From an uncultured Eubacteriales bacterium (GTDB taxonomy: Bacteria; Bacillota_A; Clostridia; Christensenellales; Aristaeellaceae): a stretch of DNA of 5,147 nucleotides. Below the pieces are notes generated by a model. The model was not told where the DNA came from, did not search any database, and saw only the letters and a program-made list of their open reading frames with translations. A program made the translations under genes and the position numbers. This document shows, in pieces, positions 1 to 5,147 of the stretch (position 1 is its first letter; each line of letters begins with the position of its first letter). The DNA is taken from NCBI GenBank assembly GCA_902775835.1, contig CACYNZ010000276.1, forward strand, positions 1-5,147, given 5' to 3'.

Positions 1-2
1 TT

Positions 3-695
3 TATGAGCAGCTGAAAGCCAATGATGCACAGTTTCTTCTCACCGGCCGGAACGATGAACTGCTTCAGGCGCTTTCAGATGAGCGGACGGAAGTGCACGC
101 CTGTGATCTGACAGATAAGGGGGAACGCAGATTCTTTCTGAACAGGGTGCGGGCATGGAAACCGGATACGGCGATTGTCTGTGCGGGAAAAGGGTATATC
201 GGTTTCTTTGCGGAGATGTCCGATGAGGAAATGCGGTCCCTGGAAGCATTGAATGAAAGGGCGTTTACCGAGCTCCTTCGGGTATTGTGCGATACCATGA
301 AAGTGGGCGGGGAAATTCTGGTGGTCTCGTCCATCGGAGCACTTCTGCCGGGCGGCCCGTTCCAGGCGGTCTATTACGCTCAGAAGGCATATCAGCTTTC
401 ACTGACGGAAGCGCTGCGCATGGAGTACCCGGATATTTTCTTCTCGTGCCTCTGCCCCGGTCCGTTGGATACCGGATTCCATGAGCGGGCAGGCGGGAAG
501 GCCTTATCTGGCGCGATGCGGCCGGAAGTCTGTGCCCGGAAGGCGCTGAAAGGCTTCAGGCATCACAGACGACTGATCATTCCGGGCCTCAGGAACCGGA
601 TGGCCTGTGTCGGAGCACGGTTGCTGCCACGGCACTGGATACTGGGAATGACGTATCATCAGATTAAGAAAAAGAAAGAAGGCCTGAAAACATGA
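3..695 (+). CDS. Short-chain dehydrogenase/reductase (SDR), N-terminus outside window
   Basis: This is probably a cytoplasmic NAD(P)-dependent oxidoreductase of the classical SDR family; the substrate cannot be told. The frame is open from base 3, giving 230 residues. The Met at base 93 is internal because the upstream codons read as normal SDR sequence, including an FLLTGRN segment typical of the second beta-strand, whose Arg often goes with NADP preference. The Asn-Ala-Gly-like motif is CAGKG (about 180-194). The catalytic Ser lies in SSIGA (327-341), and the YxxxK pair is YYAQK (Tyr 372-374, Lys 384-386). A CPGPLDTGF segment follows (about 453-479), matching the family's Pro-Gly motif after the active site. 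The TGxxxGxG cofactor loop and probably some 30 residues are missing upstream, as a family length near 260 would imply. The C-terminal tail is basic (KKKKEG). The stop overlaps the next start as ATGA, indicating an operon. The family call is firm, the specific activity unknown. Confidence 0.9.
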   Translation, partial: YEQLKANDAQFLLTGRNDELLQALSDERTEVHACDLTDKGERRFFLNRVRAWKPDTAIVCAGKGYIGFFAEMSDEEMRSLEALNERAFTELLRVLCDTMKVGGEILVVSSIGALLPGGPFQAVYYAQKAYQLSLTEALRMEYPDIFFSCLCPGPLDTGFHERAGGKALSGAMRPEVCARKALKGFRHHRRLIIPGLRNRMACVGARLLPRHWILGMTYHQIKKKKEGLKT

Positions 696-919
696 TCCCG
701 GAATTCTGCACCTGCATTGATGTCGAGTGTCCGTTTCATCCATCCAATCACGATAAGGGATGCACACTGTGCGTGGAAAAGAACCTGAGAAGGAATGAAA
801 TACCGGCCTGCTTTTTCAATAAGCTGAAGGCGCCGGATGAAAAGCTTCCGACATACACCATGTGGTCGTTTGCCGAACTTGTCCGACAGCGGGCAGGAGA
901 AGAACCAGACGCCAAATGA
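692..919 (+). CDS. Small Cys/His-rich protein, putative metal-binding, function unknown
   Basis: A 75-residue protein whose ATG overlaps the SDR stop (ATGA); the purine-rich AAGAAGG at about 675-681 is a plausible ribosome binding site. The N-terminal 40 residues carry a dense Cys/His pattern: C6, C8, C13, H16, H20, C24, C27 and C40. This gives CxC-x4-C-x2-H-x3-H-x3-C-x2-C-x12-C, which could hold zinc or an iron-sulfur cluster. The segment around GCTLCVEKN followed by EIPACFF resembles small Cys-rich proteins of unknown function seen in Firmicutes (DUF6485-like); I make that link from memory and hold it loosely. The C-terminal half is charged and has no Cys. There is no signal peptide or membrane segment, so it should be cytoplasmic. 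Coupling to the SDR suggests joint expression and possibly a partner role, but no function can be assigned. Confidence 0.8.
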   Translation: MIPEFCTCIDVECPFHPSNHDKGCTLCVEKNLRRNEIPACFFNKLKAPDEKLPTYTMWSFAELVRQRAGEEPDAK

Positions 920-956
920 GACAGAGGATGCTCAGCCCGTACAGCCATGCGGGGAA

Positions 957-985
957 TGGACTTTCCCATGGTTATTCTATATAAT
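957..985 (+). promoter_or_regulatory. Predicted sigma-A promoter for the phosphofructokinase gene
   Basis: A perfect TATAAT -10 box at 980-985 is preceded, 17 bases upstream, by TGGACT at 957-962, which matches four of six bases of TTGACA. Transcription would start near 992 and leave a leader of about 110 bases before the start at 1102. CCATGG occurs at 966-971 and again at 990-995, on both sides of the -10 box, and CATGG/CCATG (991-995 and 999-1003) can form a small hairpin right at the expected transcript start. The promoter suggests the kinase is transcribed independently of the upstream SDR pair, although no terminator is obvious between them. Confidence 0.55.
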
Positions 986-1084
986 TCAGCCATGGAAACC
1001 ATGAATGCCGACAATCCGTAGTGTCGTGAAGACAGAACCGACGCCAGAAGGAACAGCTTACTTCAGATGTACATTGCCAAGATG

Positions 1085-1094
1085 AGAAGGGAGA
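1085..1094 (+). promoter_or_regulatory. Ribosome binding site fixing the phosphofructokinase start
   Basis: The purine run AGAAGGGAGA lies about 7-12 bases before the ATG at 1102. An ATG at 1095 sits almost on top of this run, is in another frame and opens a short, non-homologous reading frame, so 1102 is the real start. The protein from 1102 begins with MGSNAIVGQSGG, the expected N-terminal strand and Gly-rich loop of the family. Confidence 0.75.
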
Positions 1095-1101
1095 ATGCTC
1101 A

Positions 1102-2331
1102 ATGGGAAGCAATGCGATTGTAGGACAGAGCGGTGGCCCCACATCTGTAATCAATTCAACGCTTGCAGGTGTATTGCAGGCCTGTCTTGCCAGAGGTGCG
1201 AAGACTGTATATGGTATGCTTCATGGAATCGAAGGTCTCCTGCAGGAAAAGGTGACGGACCTTTCCGAGTGCCTGGGATCGGATATAGAAATTGAGCTTC
1301 TGAAAAGAACGCCGTCCTCCTATCTGGGCACCTGCAGATATAAACTGCCGGACCTTGCCCATGGTGCAGAAATCTACGAGAAAATCTTCCAGTATCTGAA
1401 TAAGCTGGATATCGGTTATTTTTTCTATATCGGCGGTAATGACAGCATGGATACCATTGCCAAGCTCAGTGAGTACGGCAGGATGATCCGGAGCGATATC
1501 CGGTTTATGGGCGTGCCCAAGACGATCGACAACGATCTGGTGATGACGGATCATACGCCCGGGTACGGATCGGCAGCCAAGTATATCAGCGTTGTGATGA
1601 AGGAAATCATCCGGGATGCCAACGCATATGGCAATAAGTACGTGACCATTGTGGAGATCATGGGACGAAACGCCGGCTGGCTTACCGCGGCTGCTGCACT
1701 GGCACGGGGTGAGGACTGTGAGGGCGTCAACCTGATCTGTCTTCCGGAAATTCCTTTCCATACCGATCGCTTTCTTGCAAAGATCGAGCAGATGCAGAAA
1801 GAGAGAAATTCTGTGGTGATTGCCGTCAGTGAGGGTGTGAAGCTGCCGGATGGACGGTATGTCTGTGAGCTTTCCGATGATGCCAAATTCGTGGACGCAT
1901 TCGGACACAGAAAGCTGACCGGAACAGCCAGATATCTGAGCAATCTTGTGGCGGCCAACATGGATACGCTGACCCGCTCCATTGAACTGTCCACCCTTCA
2001 GCGCTGTGCGGGACATCTGTCCAGCCGCACGGATATCACGGAAGCCTATCAGGTGGGCGGTGCTGCGGCCAAGGCAGCATTTGAGGGAATGACAGGAAAA
2101 ATGGTTGCACTGCGCCGTATTTCCAATGATCCCTATCAGTGCACCACAGAGCTTGTGGACGTGACGGAAGTGGCCAATCAGGAGAAGAAGGTTCCGGTGG
2201 AATGGATCAATGGATACCGTACCGATATGTGTCCGGAATTCCTTGCTTATGCGCGGCCGCTGATTCAGGCGGAGCTTACACCGATTTATATCAACGGAAG
2301 CACAAGACACATCATCAGGGACGAATTCTGA
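1102..2331 (+). CDS. 6-phosphofructokinase family, probably pyrophosphate-dependent
   Basis: Complete 409-residue cytoplasmic enzyme, predicted to phosphorylate fructose 6-phosphate to fructose 1,6-bisphosphate. The N-terminal GQSGGPT (8-14) is the phosphate-donor loop. GGNDS at 111-115 carries Asp114 where ATP enzymes have Gly (GGDGS). PKTIDND at 139-145 has Lys140 where ATP enzymes usually have Gly, and Asp143 is the expected catalytic base. The Asp plus Lys combination is the known signature of pyrophosphate use, which makes the reaction reversible and saves ATP. MGRNAGW (187-193) and PEIPF (215-219) match the sugar-phosphate-binding region, and STLQRCAGHLSS (297-308) corresponds to the usual late Arg-containing motif. 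Length is typical of the roughly 400-residue PPi-type enzymes and exceeds the roughly 320 of the classic ATP enzyme. It has its own predicted promoter and a hairpin terminator 19 bases after the stop. The family is certain; donor specificity is inferred from the two residues. Confidence 0.95.
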   Translation: MGSNAIVGQSGGPTSVINSTLAGVLQACLARGAKTVYGMLHGIEGLLQEKVTDLSECLGSDIEIELLKRTPSSYLGTCRYKLPDLAHGAEIYEKIFQYLNKLDIGYFFYIGGNDSMDTIAKLSEYGRMIRSDIRFMGVPKTIDNDLVMTDHTPGYGSAAKYISVVMKEIIRDANAYGNKYVTIVEIMGRNAGWLTAAAALARGEDCEGVNLICLPEIPFHTDRFLAKIEQMQKERNSVVIAVSEGVKLPDGRYVCELSDDAKFVDAFGHRKLTGTARYLSNLVAANMDTLTRSIELSTLQRCAGHLSSRTDITEAYQVGGAAAKAAFEGMTGKMVALRRISNDPYQCTTELVDVTEVANQEKKVPVEWINGYRTDMCPEFLAYARPLIQAELTPIYINGSTRHIIRDEF

Positions 2332-2346
2332 GTGAAAAAATCATGA

Positions 2347-2390
2347 GAAAAGCCGATGCGCTGATCAAAAAAGCGCATCGGCTGTTTCTG
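2347..2390. terminator. Bidirectional intrinsic terminator between convergent genes
   Basis: Perfect 11-bp arms at 2351-2361 (AGCCGATGCGC) and 2373-2383 (GCGCATCGGCT) enclose an 11-base A-rich loop. On the plus strand the stem is followed by GTTTCTGTTT, and GAAA at 2347-2350 can extend pairing with TTTC at 2385-2388 past one bulged G. On the minus strand the stem is followed by TTTCTCATGATTTTTT, a better T-tract. It lies 19 bases after the phosphofructokinase stop and 19 bases beyond the minus-strand galactanase stop, so it probably ends both transcripts. Confidence 0.88.
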
Positions 2391-2402
2391 TTTCACAGGA
2401 CA

Positions 2403-4313
2403 TTACTGCACCCGATTGAGGCAGGCGTCATCGATTTTTCCCCAGGCACCGGCTCCATCACAGACAACCCTGATGCCCACCGTGAGCAGGTCGCCTTCCT
2501 GAATGGAAATGCCGTTCAGGATGCCGGTATCCCATTCGTTCCATTTTGTGATGGCAAGGGGGACAGACTGAACAAGTATTCCATTGATCTCGGCAAATGC
2601 TTCTGCAGAGTACACTCCGGCATCTCCGCCCATCAGGGAAATCTGGAATCTGTACGTTCCGGAATCAAGCTGGCTGCATTCCTGGAAAAGGCGGAATCCC
2701 ACAGATGAGGCGGCTGAAGAGTAAAAATGATAATGGCAGGTTCCGGAGAGGGAATCTGTTTTTTTGTCCTCAATGTACAGCTGCTCTGTGTCCCCGAAGT
2801 TCTCTGTTTTCCACATGGAGTCATCCGGAGATTCAAACGAAGGATTAGCAAGATAGTTTTTTTGGATCATATGAAGCGTGCAGGAAACAGGCAGTCCCAT
2901 GGCAGTGCCGTGAATGACATGGTCTCCAGGAACCGACGTGTCGATCGGAGTATCTGCAGATGTGTTCCATGAAACGGCGACTGCTTCACGATGATTATCT
3001 GTAAAAATGGCATTGACCGTATCAGGAAGCTGAATATCAGAACCAAGATCCAGGAAAATTTCCATGTTCTCCACGGTATCGATGGCAACAGGCTGGGAAG
3101 TGCCGGAATAGACGCCCTGAAAGACTTTGATGGACGGAAGCGCGTTTCCGTGAAAATCAAAGAACGTCTGATTATCACATGCACTGCCGCCATAATATAC
3201 ACCGGCATCCGACGGATCATATTCGGCAGCGTAGGAAGATGCCCATCCGCTCCCATAGGTTTCCCATTTGGCAATGTTTTCGGAATGGGAAACGGTGCCC
3301 ACCGGAATCCAGCCGCCCTCCCAGTAACACACGCCAAGTCCGCCGATATCATTGACAGCTGAGATGACATCGGCAACGGCGTTGGTCTGCCCCTGCAGGG
3401 AAATGGGGTAGGGCTGCTCAAAGGCACCTCCCTCACCAATGGTGTTGCTGAAGAAGTCTCCGTCTTCAAGCGTCCATGCGTAGCTTGTTTCAACGACCAG
3501 CACTTTTTTGTTCCACTTCTGCTGGATTGTGGATAAAACTGCTTTCAGATTGTCCAGGGTGCCATGCCACCAGGGGTAATAGCTGGTGGCAAAAACATCA
3601 TAGTCCAGCTCGTACTTTGCCAGTATTTCCGCCCACTCAAGATATGTGCTGCTTTTTTCGGGATTTGCGAAATGCACTGCGATAAGAGCAGCGGGATAGG
3701 TTTCGCGGACTGCACGGCCGGCCTCTTTCATCAATGTCGTGATAACTTCCCAGTTACGTTCACCGCAGAAGGCACCGTTGGTTTCGTTGCCAAGCTGCAC
3801 CATGGAGACACGAATACCGTCATCCAGAAAGGACTGCAGAGCAGAGAGCGTATACTCATAGATCAGTTTCTTCTTTGTGGTAGTGCGGACATTTTTCCAG
3901 GCTTTGGGGGCCATTTGCTTGGAAGGATCTGCCCAGAAATCAGAATAATGGAAATCCAGCATCACGGACATTCCGAGCTCAGTGGCACGGTGCCCCAGAA
4001 TGCGGGCGGTATTCACATCGCAATTGCCGCCTCCATAGCCATGACCTTCTGAATCATATGGATCATTCCAGATGCGGAGTCGTATGGTATTGATGCCATA
4101 TTCATGAAGAATGGAGAGAAGATCGCTTTCACGGCCTTCCAGGTCACGGTATGTCACACCGCTGTTTTCCAGAGAAAGGAGAGAGGATACATCCATTCCC
4201 AGAACAAAATCAGACGGAAGACCATCGACCCTGGGAATATAAAGTTCTGAAACACCACCGGAAAGTATCAAACAGAAAACCATGATGAGCATTATACCTG
4301 CAAGACGCTTCAT
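2403..4313 (-). CDS. Secreted GH53 endo-beta-1,4-galactanase with Ig-like and CBM61-like domains
   Basis: A 636-residue extracellular enzyme that should cleave beta-1,4-galactan side chains of pectin and type I arabinogalactan. The start at 4313 is set by GGAGG six bases upstream and by the signal peptide; the frame opens earlier, but the extra 47 residues are Cys-rich and unlike the family. The signal peptide (1 to about 22) has the basic start MKR, a hydrophobic core and no lipobox Cys. The GH53 catalytic domain spans about 33-400. It contains FVLGMDVSS, the INTIRLRIWNDP strand and LDFHYSDFWADP; Glu177 in VQLGNETNG is the expected acid/base, TSYYPWWHG is at 243-251, and Glu275 in VVETSYAWT is the expected nucleophile. 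About 408-483 looks like a bacterial Ig-like domain of the Big_4 type (LPDTVNAIFTDN, VSWN). About 487-636, starting NYLANPSFES, looks like CBM61, a galactan-binding module known from GH53 enzymes. No dockerin, LPxTG or S-layer motif follows, so it is probably released. Family is secure; the accessory domains are inferred by resemblance. Confidence 0.95.
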   Translation of the reverse strand: MKRLAGIMLIMVFCLILSGGVSELYIPRVDGLPSDFVLGMDVSSLLSLENSGVTYRDLEGRESDLLSILHEYGINTIRLRIWNDPYDSEGHGYGGGNCDVNTARILGHRATELGMSVMLDFHYSDFWADPSKQMAPKAWKNVRTTTKKKLIYEYTLSALQSFLDDGIRVSMVQLGNETNGAFCGERNWEVITTLMKEAGRAVRETYPAALIAVHFANPEKSSTYLEWAEILAKYELDYDVFATSYYPWWHGTLDNLKAVLSTIQQKWNKKVLVVETSYAWTLEDGDFFSNTIGEGGAFEQPYPISLQGQTNAVADVISAVNDIGGLGVCYWEGGWIPVGTVSHSENIAKWETYGSGWASSYAAEYDPSDAGVYYGGSACDNQTFFDFHGNALPSIKVFQGVYSGTSQPVAIDTVENMEIFLDLGSDIQLPDTVNAIFTDNHREAVAVSWNTSADTPIDTSVPGDHVIHGTAMGLPVSCTLHMIQKNYLANPSFESPDDSMWKTENFGDTEQLYIEDKKTDSLSGTCHYHFYSSAASSVGFRLFQECSQLDSGTYRFQISLMGGDAGVYSAEAFAEINGILVQSVPLAITKWNEWDTGILNGISIQEGDLLTVGIRVVCDGAGAWGKIDDACLNRVQ

Positions 4314-4318
4314 TTTTG

Positions 4319-4325
4319 TCCTCCA
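4319..4325 (-). promoter_or_regulatory. Ribosome binding site of the GH53 galactanase
   Basis: On the minus strand TTGGAGGACAAAAATG places a GGAGG core six bases before the ATG at 4313. This decides the start against the upstream in-frame Met at 4454, which would put 47 unrelated residues in front of a clear signal peptide. Confidence 0.85.
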
Positions 4326-4429
4326 AGACGTTTTTTTCAGGATAGCACAAGGGCAACAGAAGTACAAACCAATCAGCACAAAAATGGGTTTGGTGGTGAA
4401 TAATAGTGACAAACTCTGGTCTCCAATAA

Positions 4430-4552
4430 GCAATAAGGTGCAGGTGGAAAGCAAAAATCATCGAAGAATACGCACAGTTTCCTGAAAAAATGCAAAGATT
4501 GTATCAAATGCTGGAATGCAAAAGCAAACAGTGTGCTGCACCTGAATCTGCA
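4430..4552 (+). pseudogene. Possible coding remnant, about 40 codons, no start
   Basis: One plus-strand frame, open from just after a TAA at 4427-4429 to a TAA at 4553-4555, reads like genuine protein: it includes KAKIIEEYAQFPEKM and then QRLYQMLECKSKQ, a charged amphipathic-helix pattern unusual for noncoding DNA. The only Met comes midway, near 4488, and has no convincing ribosome binding site. I do not recognise the family. A second protein-like stretch, around IWYFNREQYNKKW (about 4685-4724), lies downstream in another frame, as might remain after decay of a gene or mobile element. Chance is a real alternative at this length. Confidence 0.22.
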
Positions 4553-4769
4553 TAAACAGACCAAAGTCCTGCATGGCTGCTTTTTGAATGCAGGATCGTC
4601 AAACAAGACTAGCATACACAGTTTTCTGTGTCCGGTAAACTGCGGAGTGATTGCTTTCAGGAACCTTCAAATAAACCACAAAATATGGTATTTCAACAGG
4701 GAACAATACAACAAGAAATGGGCAGAGAAAACGATGCCGGCAAAAAAAATATCTTTCCTATTATATATA

Positions 4770-4799
4770 TTGAAAATGCACAGTGTTTGACAGTATAAT
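4770..4799 (+). promoter_or_regulatory. Strong sigma-A promoter of the repeat-protein gene
   Basis: TTGAAA at 4770-4775 and a perfect TATAAT at 4794-4799 are 18 bases apart, and the DNA just upstream is very AT-rich (A8 tract near 4742-4749 and TTATATATAT at 4761-4770), like an UP-type element. Transcription would start near 4806 and give a leader of about 80 bases. A second, overlapping candidate uses a perfect TTGACA at 4787-4792 with TATTTT at 4811-4816, again 18 bases apart. Confidence 0.7.
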
Positions 4800-4870
4800 A
4801 AGAGAGCTATTATTTTGCCATTTTCAGATGTATATCTTACTTCTGGTGAAGACAAAATAAAGTTTTCTGA

Positions 4871-4876
4871 AGGAGG
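4871..4876 (+). promoter_or_regulatory. Ribosome binding site of the repeat protein
   Basis: A perfect AGGAGG lies eight bases before the ATG at 4885. It is the strongest ribosome binding site in the window and selects this frame over the overlapping open frame that starts at 4815. Confidence 0.9.
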
Positions 4877-4884
4877 ATGCTTCC

Positions 4885-5147
4885 ATGAGCAAGCATGCAG
4901 CTTTGGTTACTATTTTGACTCTTGCCCTTATGGCAACGCCGGTTTTTGCGGAAGATATGGAACTGGTGGAAGAAGAAATAGTTCAGGAGGAAATAACTGA
5001 ATCTGAATCCGGAGCGGAGGAAGTCCTCATTCAGACCGGTGAAGAAGAAATTACGAGCAATCCTGAGACAACTCCGGAACCAGTGACGCCGGAACCTGTG
5101 ACACCCGAACCCGTCACACCGGAACCTGTGACACCCGAACCCGTCAC
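4885..5147 (+). CDS. Secreted acidic protein with PEPVT tandem repeats, C-terminus outside window
   Basis: The first 87 residues of a protein that runs off the window end without a stop. Residues 1-22 form a clear signal peptide: a short SKH start, a hydrophobic core (AALVTILTLALMA) and the cleavage site VFA before Glu23. Residues 23-62 are strongly acidic, with many Glu and no Cys. From residue 63 the sequence is a Thr-Pro-Glu-Pro-Val pentapeptide repeat, with five full copies before the edge. Such Pro/Glu-rich stretches usually act as extended, wall-spanning linkers or stalks between a secreted domain and its anchor. What follows (a surface anchor, an enzyme or a binding domain) cannot be seen. 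The promoter and ribosome binding site are both strong, which suggests high expression. No function is assigned; existence and export are well supported. Confidence 0.88.
   Translation, partial: MSKHAALVTILTLALMATPVFAEDMELVEEEIVQEEITESESGAEEVLIQTGEEEITSNPETTPEPVTPEPVTPEPVTPEPVTPEPV
5071..5147 (+). repeat. In-frame 15-bp tandem repeat with a 30-bp higher-order unit
   Basis: Five 15-base units (5071, 5086, 5101, 5116 and 5131) each encode TPEPV. Codon choice alternates: units at 5101 and 5131 are identical and use CCC-GAA-CCC-GTC, while those at 5086 and 5116 use CCG-GAA-CCT-GTG. The true repeating unit is therefore 30 bases; the two copies at 5086-5115 and 5116-5145 differ at one base. This points to recent duplication of a 30-base block. 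The array continues past the window edge. Confidence 0.92.

Larger units (their letters stand above)
4314..4769. other. AT-rich divergent intergenic region with inverted repeats, no intact gene
   Basis: This spacer separates the minus-strand galactanase from the plus-strand repeat protein. I see no intact gene or RNA. An inverted repeat with perfect 8-bp arms (TCCTGCAT 4567-4574, ATGCAGGA 4588-4595) has a 13-base loop, and ACACAG-TTTT-CTGTGT (4616-4631) is a 6-bp hairpin. Near the galactanase, GTTTG (4388-4392) and CAAAC (4410-4414) flank a minus-strand TATTAT (4405-4400) that could be a -10 box, but no good -35 lies at the right spacing, so the galactanase promoter is not resolved. No convincing catabolite-repression (cre) site was seen. 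A stretch at 4430-4552 reads like a coding remnant and is listed separately. Confidence 0.6.

Noticed and set aside
916..984. A 22-codon frame whose ATG overlaps the small Cys-rich protein's stop as ATGA
   Set aside because: It is very short, runs into the predicted -10 box of the next promoter and shows no protein character. The overlap is suggestive but not enough.
920..1021. In-frame open stretch after the stop of the Cys-rich protein, ending at a TAG (1019-1021)
   Set aside because: About 33 codons without a stop is expected often by chance, and nothing suggests readthrough of the TGA at 917-919.
1156..2310. Long minus-strand open frame of 384 codons opposite the phosphofructokinase
   Set aside because: It is antisense to a clearly conserved enzyme, has no recognisable motif, is rich in His, Arg and Cys as shadow frames often are, and has no convincing start signal.
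2139..2708. Plus-strand open frame of 189 codons
   Set aside because: It runs through the end of the phosphofructokinase gene, the terminator hairpin and into the antisense of the galactanase, so it cannot be a real gene.
2867..3493. Minus-strand open frame of 208 codons inside the galactanase gene
   Set aside because: It is an alternate frame within GH53-coding DNA and has no motif of its own.
4314..4454. Upstream in-frame Met of the galactanase at 4454
   Set aside because: The extra 47 residues lack family resemblance and precede a proper signal peptide whose Met has a GGAGG at ideal distance.
4815..5000. Plus-strand open frame of 61 codons across the repeat protein's start
   Set aside because: It has no ribosome binding site and overlaps, in another frame, a gene with a perfect AGGAGG and a clear signal peptide.
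5071..5147. CRISPR-like reading of the repeats at the window end
   Set aside because: The units are contiguous with no spacers and keep a protein frame throughout, so this is a coding tandem repeat.

Overview
The window looks like chromosomal DNA of a Bacillota (Firmicutes) bacterium. The genes have strong AGGAGG-like ribosome binding sites, sigma-A-type promoter hexamers, Gram-positive-style signal peptides, roughly balanced GC in the genes and AT-rich intergenic DNA. A fermentative, gut- or rumen-type plant-polysaccharide user, for example an Erysipelotrichia or Clostridia member, fits the pyrophosphate-type phosphofructokinase and the secreted galactanase. That placement is inference; there is no rRNA or other marker gene here.

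Layout. Bases 3-695 (+) hold most of a short-chain dehydrogenase/reductase whose N-terminus lies before the window. It overlaps by ATGA a 75-residue Cys/His-rich small protein (692-919), so the two are probably translationally coupled. A 182-base gap with a predicted promoter leads to a complete 409-residue phosphofructokinase-family enzyme (1102-2331) carrying the Asp/Lys signature of pyrophosphate-dependent enzymes. An 11-bp perfect hairpin (2351-2383) separates it from a convergent gene and probably terminates both.

The minus-strand gene (4313-2403) encodes a secreted 636-residue GH53 endo-beta-1,4-galactanase with a signal peptide, catalytic domain, bacterial Ig-like domain and a C-terminal CBM61-like domain. 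A 571-base AT-rich divergent region (4314-4884) follows, with a possible coding remnant, small inverted repeats and a good promoter. The last gene (4885 to the window edge, +) starts a secreted acidic protein that enters a tandem Pro-Glu-Pro-Val-Thr repeat and is cut off by the window end.

Functionally, the galactanase would release galacto-oligosaccharides from pectic galactan or type I arabinogalactan outside the cell. After uptake and conversion, the sugar phosphates would pass through a glycolysis that uses pyrophosphate at the phosphofructokinase step. No transporter, beta-galactosidase or regulator is present to confirm a dedicated galactan locus. I see no tRNA, rRNA, CRISPR array, intact insertion sequence or phage gene, and no clear new multi-gene system. 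The least explained items are the SDR/Cys-rich pair and the repeat protein.
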